Shown piece after piece: positions 5,625-6,431 of a stretch of DNA of 6,431 nt. Source of the DNA: Planctomycetaceae bacterium (GTDB lineage Bacteria > Planctomycetota > Planctomycetia > Pirellulales > JAEUIK01); contig JAEUIK010000759.1 of NCBI GenBank assembly GCA_016793185.1, positions 1-6,431 on the forward strand. The letters are read 5' to 3'. Each line of letters begins with the position of its first letter. Positions within the stretch are counted from its first letter, which is position 1. A model generated the notes under the pieces. That model saw only the letters and a list, made by a program, of their open reading frames with translations. It did no database searches and was not told the DNA's origin. A program made the position numbers and the translations under genes.

Positions 5625-6431
5625 CTAGTCCACGTACATAAACTCGCTCAGACAGAACAATGCCTGGCAGTAATCCATGAGCGCGAGCTCGGCGGCCTGG
5701 TCGTGGCCATCGCCGCGGTGCCGCGCGCCTTGCTCCTTCAGGAATTCGACCCCGGAGGCCAGTTCGTCGGCGTCCGGAGCACGCGACAACGTGTAGGCGT
5801 ACCCCCGCGCGATCACGGCCTCGGGTTCGGCGCCCACTTCCCGCACCAGCCGTTTCGCAAGCCCTGCGGCGTAGGCACGGACCTGCGGATTATTCATCAT
5901 CAGTAACGCTTGGGGAGCCACGGTGGTCGATCCGCGCAGTCCCATGCTTTGCAACGGCTCAGGCGCGTCGAACAGCACCATCATCGGGATCAACTGGCTC
6001 CGTTTGACCGTGAAATAGATGCTCCGCCGGCGATGCCCTTCGTCGAGGGTGCCCGGTCCGAAGGGGGTCGGATCGAGCAGGCCGCTGGTCGCCAGCATCG
6101 CATCGCGAATGATTTCTCCTTCCAGCCGGCGGCGGTTCCAGCGCCAATAGCTGCGATTGTCGGAGTCGACAGCGAGCGATTCCTCTCGGGGTTCGGCCGA
6201 CTGTTGATAGACGGCGCTCGTCATGATCAGCCGATGAATCGGCTTGAGCCGCCAGCCGTTGCGAATCAGCTCGCCCGCCAGGTAATCGAGCAGTTCAGGA
6301 TGTGACGGTCGGGCCCCCTGCGAACCGAAGTCGCTGGGCGTGGTTACGATGCCTTGCCCCAGGTGATGCTGCCAGAGTCGATTGACGATCACCCGCCCCA
6401 GCAGCGCGCCGGCGCCAAAGTCGACGTCGGT
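5625..6431 (-). CDS. PSD1/DUF1553 domain protein, C-terminal part (cut by the right edge)
   Basis: The frame is open from the right edge to the TAG at 5625, giving 268 residues. An internal GTG at 6392 is not the start, because the coding sequence continues upstream (DFGAGALLGR before VIVNRLWQHHLG). The visible part is the DUF1553 (PSD1) domain, recognised from NRLWQHHLG, SDFGSQG, PSHPELLDYLA, MTSAVYQQS, RRRLEGEIIRDAML, TVKRSQL, FDAPEP, STTVAPQALLMMNN and the typical ending LSEFMYVD. Full-length family members are usually 700-1100 residues, with a DUF1549 domain and often a cytochrome-c-like PSC domain before this part. All of that lies outside the window. The gene ends 130 bp before the DUF1501 start on the same strand, the usual planctomycete arrangement of the pair. 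It is likely exported and its molecular function is unknown. Confidence 0.93.
   Translation of the reverse strand, partial: TDVDFGAGALLGRVIVNRLWQHHLGQGIVTTPSDFGSQGARPSHPELLDYLAGELIRNGWRLKPIHRLIMTSAVYQQSAEPREESLAVDSDNRSYWRWNRRRLEGEIIRDAMLATSGLLDPTPFGPGTLDEGHRRRSIYFTVKRSQLIPMMVLFDAPEPLQSMGLRGSTTVAPQALLMMNNPQVRAYAAGLAKRLVREVGAEPEAVIARGYAYTLSRAPDADELASGVEFLKEQGARHRGDGHDQAAELALMDYCQALFCLSEFMYVD

Noticed and set aside
4679..5641. 320-codon open frame on the plus strand
   Set aside because: It lies opposite the DUF1501 gene and the spacer upstream of it. Its translation has no recognisable domain, and the minus strand carries clear family motifs. Long antisense frames are expected in GC-rich DNA.

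Overview
This GC-rich window almost certainly comes from a planctomycete (Planctomycetota, probably the Pirellulales/Rhodopirellula side). The main evidence is the right half: a Tat-exported DUF1501 protein and, upstream of it on the same strand, the C-terminal part of a PSD1/DUF1553 protein. This pair is typical of planctomycete genomes and expanded in them. No rRNA, tRNA, CRISPR array, transposase or integrase is visible.

Layout. (1) Positions 1-922, minus strand: a NarL/FixJ-type response regulator (922 to 260), followed 60 bp downstream by the first 66 codons of a membrane-anchored sensor (199 to beyond the left edge). The sensor is probably a CHASE3-type histidine kinase. Together they look like a two-component operon with the regulator first. 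(2) Positions 923-1753: about 830 bp with no gene I can support. It holds an AT-rich island (about 1150-1320) with inverted repeats and a recurring CGTAA word, several hairpin-forming segments, and a 13-bp direct repeat. It separates the divergent regulator and transporter genes and probably carries their control signals. (3) Positions 1754-3925, plus strand: a SulP-family anion permease with a STAS domain. After the STAS domain comes a further domain that reads like a PII-like/SbtB fold, then a Ser/Gly/Ala-rich tail. (4) Positions 3926-4021: a short convergent gap without a convincing terminator. (5) Positions 4022-6431, minus strand: the PSD1/DUF1553 fragment (upstream, cut by the right edge) and the DUF1501 protein. 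The 130-bp spacer between them carries two copies of a hairpin repeat and a 12-bp palindrome.

Working model. The transporter is the most interesting gene. In cyanobacteria SbtB is a separate PII-like protein that controls bicarbonate uptake. Here a comparable sensor appears to be built into a SulP carrier, which suggests an anion (possibly bicarbonate) transporter that senses its own regulatory ligand. The two-component pair lies divergently next to it and could regulate it, but the sequence shows adjacency only. The PSD1-DUF1501 pair is a separate exported system, and its substrate cannot be read from the sequence.
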